Below are positions 61,001-64,000 of a stretch of DNA of 64,000 nt, one piece after another; positions within the stretch are counted from its first letter, which is position 1; each line of letters opens with the position of its first letter. The DNA comes from Acanthaster planci (taxonomy: Eukaryota > Echinodermata > Asteroidea > Valvatida > Acanthasteridae). A program made the position numbers and the translations under genes. The notes below the pieces were generated by a model. It saw only the letters and a list, made by a program, of their open reading frames with translations. It did not search any database and was not told where the DNA came from. Location of the stretch: positions 1 to 64,000 of the forward strand of contig NW_019091498.1 in assembly GCF_001949145.1 (NCBI RefSeq), in the 5' to 3' direction.

Positions 61001-63785
61001 TTAGATTTCAATAACAAAATGAATTCAGTTCAGCACCAAAGTATCCGTTTTCAATTTGTTGGTACATCTTTATTTCGGCATGTTTGAAGCAATTGTTAAT
61101 TGTGGTTTCATTCATTTTAAATTACAATCTTTTGCAGGTCTTCCATGCTCTGCTGAAACTTTCACACAGTGGATTTGGTCAGAACAAATTGCTGGGAAAA
61201 ATTGCTTACTTTGGTTTTGAATTAGAGAAATGTACTTGAACGAAATTACTTTTACAACTCTGTGTATTCCATTAAGTCCATTCACCAAAAGAATGCTTTC
61301 AATAGCATGACGGTTCTGTGAATGTACATGTACTACCAAATTTAAAAGGATTTTTTTTGCTAATTTGAAATGTTCCTTAATCATGAGTCAATTTACTGTT
61401 CAATTCCATTATCTAACATTAGAGAATTGGCAATTGCAACACTAGGGAATTGGCAATTCAATTTCATTCCATTTGATGTACATGTAATTTTATGTTATTT
61501 AATTTTATTTTATTTCATTCTTCTTTTTATTTTATATTATTACATTTATTTTTGGAATCCAAAGCCATAAAAAACAGACATGTTTAATCTTTATATCCCA
61601 ATTCTTTGCACAAATTATTTTATTTTTTATTACAGAAAGCTCTCCTCCACAGACTTGTCTACATAGCTAGACTCAGTGAACGACTGGATGACAAACGAGA
61701 TCTTGGAGGTACATGTAACTGATGCCATGAGCAGTAAAATTACAAAATTATGTTAAAAAGCATACATGTACTTTGTGTAAAGTACCTTTTTGTAATCTTG
61801 TAAGATTACAAATATCATGGGCCAAGGCAGTAACACAATATCAAAATTAAATAAAAAGAGTTGTTGTAATACCGGGTTACTCTCAGATTCAAGACAAGAT
61901 TTCAGAGATTAACAGGCTGGAATCGTGATCTAAAGTGCTTTCTGCCTTCTCTTTCGATTTTTTTTAACAGCTCATTATGAGAAGAAGTTTAAGCAATGGC
62001 AGTCACATTTCCAGGGTGAAGGAGCCACAGGAATGCTGCTGGTCTATCCTAATCACTACGTGCATCTTGTTGAGGTGGGAAAATTTTGTAAAACAGTACA
62101 TGTACATGTACGTGTACATACATGTATATGGCATCTCAAAACAAACAGTCTTTTTTCTCTTAATCTGCCCCATTGTGGATTACAGTGCTTTCAAAGTGGA
62201 AGATTTTCACAGATGGAATGAGTTGCTCTGGAACTTGTTTCCTCATGCACATGTAAACATTTCCCACATCAGAACACTTACTTTCTCATGCCAGTCAACC
62301 AGTTGATGTATAAAAATCCTGAAATTAAAATAAACTCTGCCTACTTCTTTCAAGAACTGAGGCTCTTTAGCTTGGAATTTGTTATATTCTAGATGGGCCC
62401 CTGATATTCCAATGGCAGTGTAGACAGTTTATCTGCATCTTCTCGCAGAAAATGACAATGCATTTTGAATTTGATGGTACTAGGCATGAATAGCCGGGAT
62501 CGATGGGGAAATGGAAACACCATTTTGAGGCTCTGCCCCAGCAACCAATTTCATGAAGAGTGGAGTAACTTTAAACGTTGTGTCACAAATCTATGCCGTA
62601 ATTGCGCAATATAATTATGTTTGATTTCACGAAGTTGAGTGGCTGCGCCATGTTTCAATAATATTACATTCTTGGACAAGGACACAAAAGGGCTTGTGAC
62701 AGCTGTTCCTTTCCAATATAACAACAGTCATCAAACAGACATTGAATCACCATTGCCCACCAATTTGAAAAAGTTTTCGTCTTTTTCTTCGCCAGAACCG
62801 GACAGAAAATCTCGCCGTTCTCTCACAGCCAAATGAGTTTTTCATTACCTTGTACAACAAAGTTTAAGCCTTTTTAAGTTGAGCAATGATGAGGCTTAAC
62901 TGAACACGATAATCTATCAAATTGTTAATTTTTGCTTTGTTTGGCGCAACTTATGCCACCTAAAATGACTGGGTAAGTTACACCATAATATGTTGCGTAA
63001 GTCATAGACTTACACAGTGCATAAGTTTTGTGAAATCAGTCTTAATTTGTCGTGCAACTTACGTAATAAAATGTGGCGTAAGTGGAGTTGCGTCATTGCG
63101 TAAAGTTTCATGAAAGTGGCTGCAGGTTAAGCAAAAGCACTCAGAAAGGCAGAAACACATACATCTTAAACGATTTTTTTTCCCTCCAAATTTACAGTCT
63201 TCAAGTGAGATGCTGATGGCCCTCATCCGGGACCTGGGGATTGTGGAGGAAGCCGGTGACCAGACCCTCATCTCTCAGAGCAAGATCCTTGTCATCTCCA
63301 GCAATGTGCCCACCAGGCTATTCAGCCAGTGGAGCTTCCGAGTGCTGAACCTTCCAGCCTCCCGTCTAGAAGAGTACGAGACCAGCGAGCCCATTCAGAG
63401 TCTGGTAAGAGCTGTGTAGCTCTTCACTGTGAAATGAAAATAAGAAAACTAGGCATCAACTTCCAATTTCACATATTTACAGTTCCCCAAATAATAACTA
63501 TACAATTCTGACATCAATTTCAAAAACATTCACATCTGTTGGCATTCATGTCCACTTATTACCCCTGGACTTCAAGCCAGGGCAAAGCCATGATGGGAGA
63601 GGGTTATATTTATGTTGGATGAGAGAAAGAAAAACAGCCTCATTCACCACAGCCAGCTTTCTAAGCTCCGTCGGCATAGGTATCTTCAAATTTTTCACTT
63701 ATCCATTATTCTTGTTCAAATTAAGGCTCCAGAATGTCTGGCACTGATGCTGAAGCTTGGTGCATACTTGGCAAAACAACCCAAG
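55077..63785 (+). CDS. TEX47: TEX47-like protein (partial, runs off right edge)
   Basis: Exons: 1A 55077-55166 (or the alternative first exon 60349-60483), then 61636-61708, 61971-62074, 63198-63404 and 63726-63785, which ends at AAG|GTAAGA; further exons lie beyond the window. Phases all join. The body matches the TEX47 family: KALLHRLVYIARLSERLD, HYEKKFKQW, GATGMLLVYPNHYVHLVESSSEML, KILVISSNVPTRLFSQW and a final LGAYLAKQPK. The GxLLxYPxxxxHxxE pattern resembles the ferredoxin-like fold of BLUF-type domains, to which this family has been likened, but nothing suggests flavin binding. The function is not established; the human gene is testis-expressed. Repeats occupy the long first intron. Confidence 0.85.
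56935..57505. repeat. Dispersed ~600-bp repeat, copy 2 (TEX47 intron)
   Basis: Direct match to 51730-52390: AACTGAGGGTAGTGTCGCTGTGATGTCA, CCCAGAATTTACTTACTGAAAA, GAAATAGTGAAACC and GGTTTGTATTAAAACAAATTGATTGCAGCTACCC. The 95- and 129-codon ORFs that overlap it on either strand are by-products. Confidence 0.75.
57510..60300. other. Long intronic stretch of the TEX47-like gene
   Basis: No further exon is supported. ACATGTACATG words occur at about 57640, 58270, 58355 and 59865. A T-run followed by G-run is at 57885-57905. Confidence 0.4.
60349..60483 (+). CDS. TEX47: Alternative first exon (1B) of the TEX47-like gene
   Basis: ATGATG at 60349, 45 codons, ending AAC AGG|GTACAG in phase 0, the same phase as exon 1A, so either can join 61636. 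In-frame stops at 60298-60303 sit just upstream and no in-phase acceptor is seen between them and the ATG, which favours a first exon over an internal one. Its end (HRMTMLDAVMNRAQRFDANR) resembles the end of exon 1A (NRLTLLEVIEERNRALNR): R-x-T-x-L-[ED]-x-[IV]...NR. The exon begins with a basic and acidic low-complexity part (AKKPGSGKHWSDNDDDAD) that exon 1A lacks. Confidence 0.65.
62310..63190. other. TEX47 intron without recognised features
   Basis: No exon is supported. The stretch 62930-63110 has repeated ACTTACG/GCGTAAGT-like words on both strands, probably a decayed inverted repeat. Confidence 0.35.
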
Positions 63786-64000
63786 GTAAGATCTGCTGTG
63801 AATCCTCCAAAGTACCGGTACCGGTATGCCTGCCCTGACCAGGCTGGCATTGCCTGATCATGCCTCAGCTTCGCCTGAGCACTGTCATGCTACATGTACA
63901 TCCCCCACCCCACCTTTCCCTGTCTGGCTGTATCATCAGTGTCTTACTTACAGCCACGCCTTCCCTCCCTGTCCTTGTCAAGCTTGTACATTCAGCTTTA

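Overview
This window is animal nuclear DNA. It has multi-exon genes with GT-AG introns, long AT-rich introns, many small inverted-repeat elements and one assembly gap of N. The gene set, plus the very frequent word ACATGTACATGTA, suggests an invertebrate deuterostome such as an echinoderm, hemichordate or amphioxus. I cannot name the species from sequence alone.

Layout from left to right. 1-1600: irregular ~215-bp satellite array cut by the left edge. 6060-15871 (+): SCPEP1-like serine carboxypeptidase, 14 exons, catalytic triad visible. 21022-24440 (+): secreted TenA/THI-4 family protein, 4 exons, with an apparent one-base frame break in exon 2. 26673-30239 (+): two phase-compatible exons of a gene I do not recognise, with an intronless aminergic-like GPCR (28112-29227, +) in the intron between them. 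31529-36960 (+): SLC25A17/PMP34 peroxisomal carrier, 9 exons. 38281-42871 (-): STK19 winged-helix protein, 7 exons, with the 502-bp gap in one intron. 45603-50230 (+): DXO decapping exoribonuclease, 6 exons. 52404-53540 (-): GPANK1. 55077 to the right edge (+): TEX47-like gene, incomplete, with two similar alternative first exons.

The main observation is linkage. STK19 and DXO lie head to head, as they do in the human MHC class III region, and GPANK1, another class III gene, is the next gene. This looks like a retained fragment of ancestral 'proto-MHC' class III linkage in an animal that has no MHC. Two other points stand out: the TenA-like gene, because animals are not generally expected to make thiamin, and the GPCR nested inside an unidentified host gene.

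The genes do not form a pathway. SCPEP1 is lysosomal or secretory, and E-boxes resembling CLEAR elements lie upstream of it. PMP34 imports cofactors into peroxisomes. DXO, STK19 and GPANK1 act on nucleic acids. TEX47 is poorly characterised. The rest is intron and intergenic DNA with many foldback (MITE-like) elements and older dispersed repeats, listed individually. All exon joins were made by eye from splice consensus, phase and family similarity; no alignment program or transcript was available.
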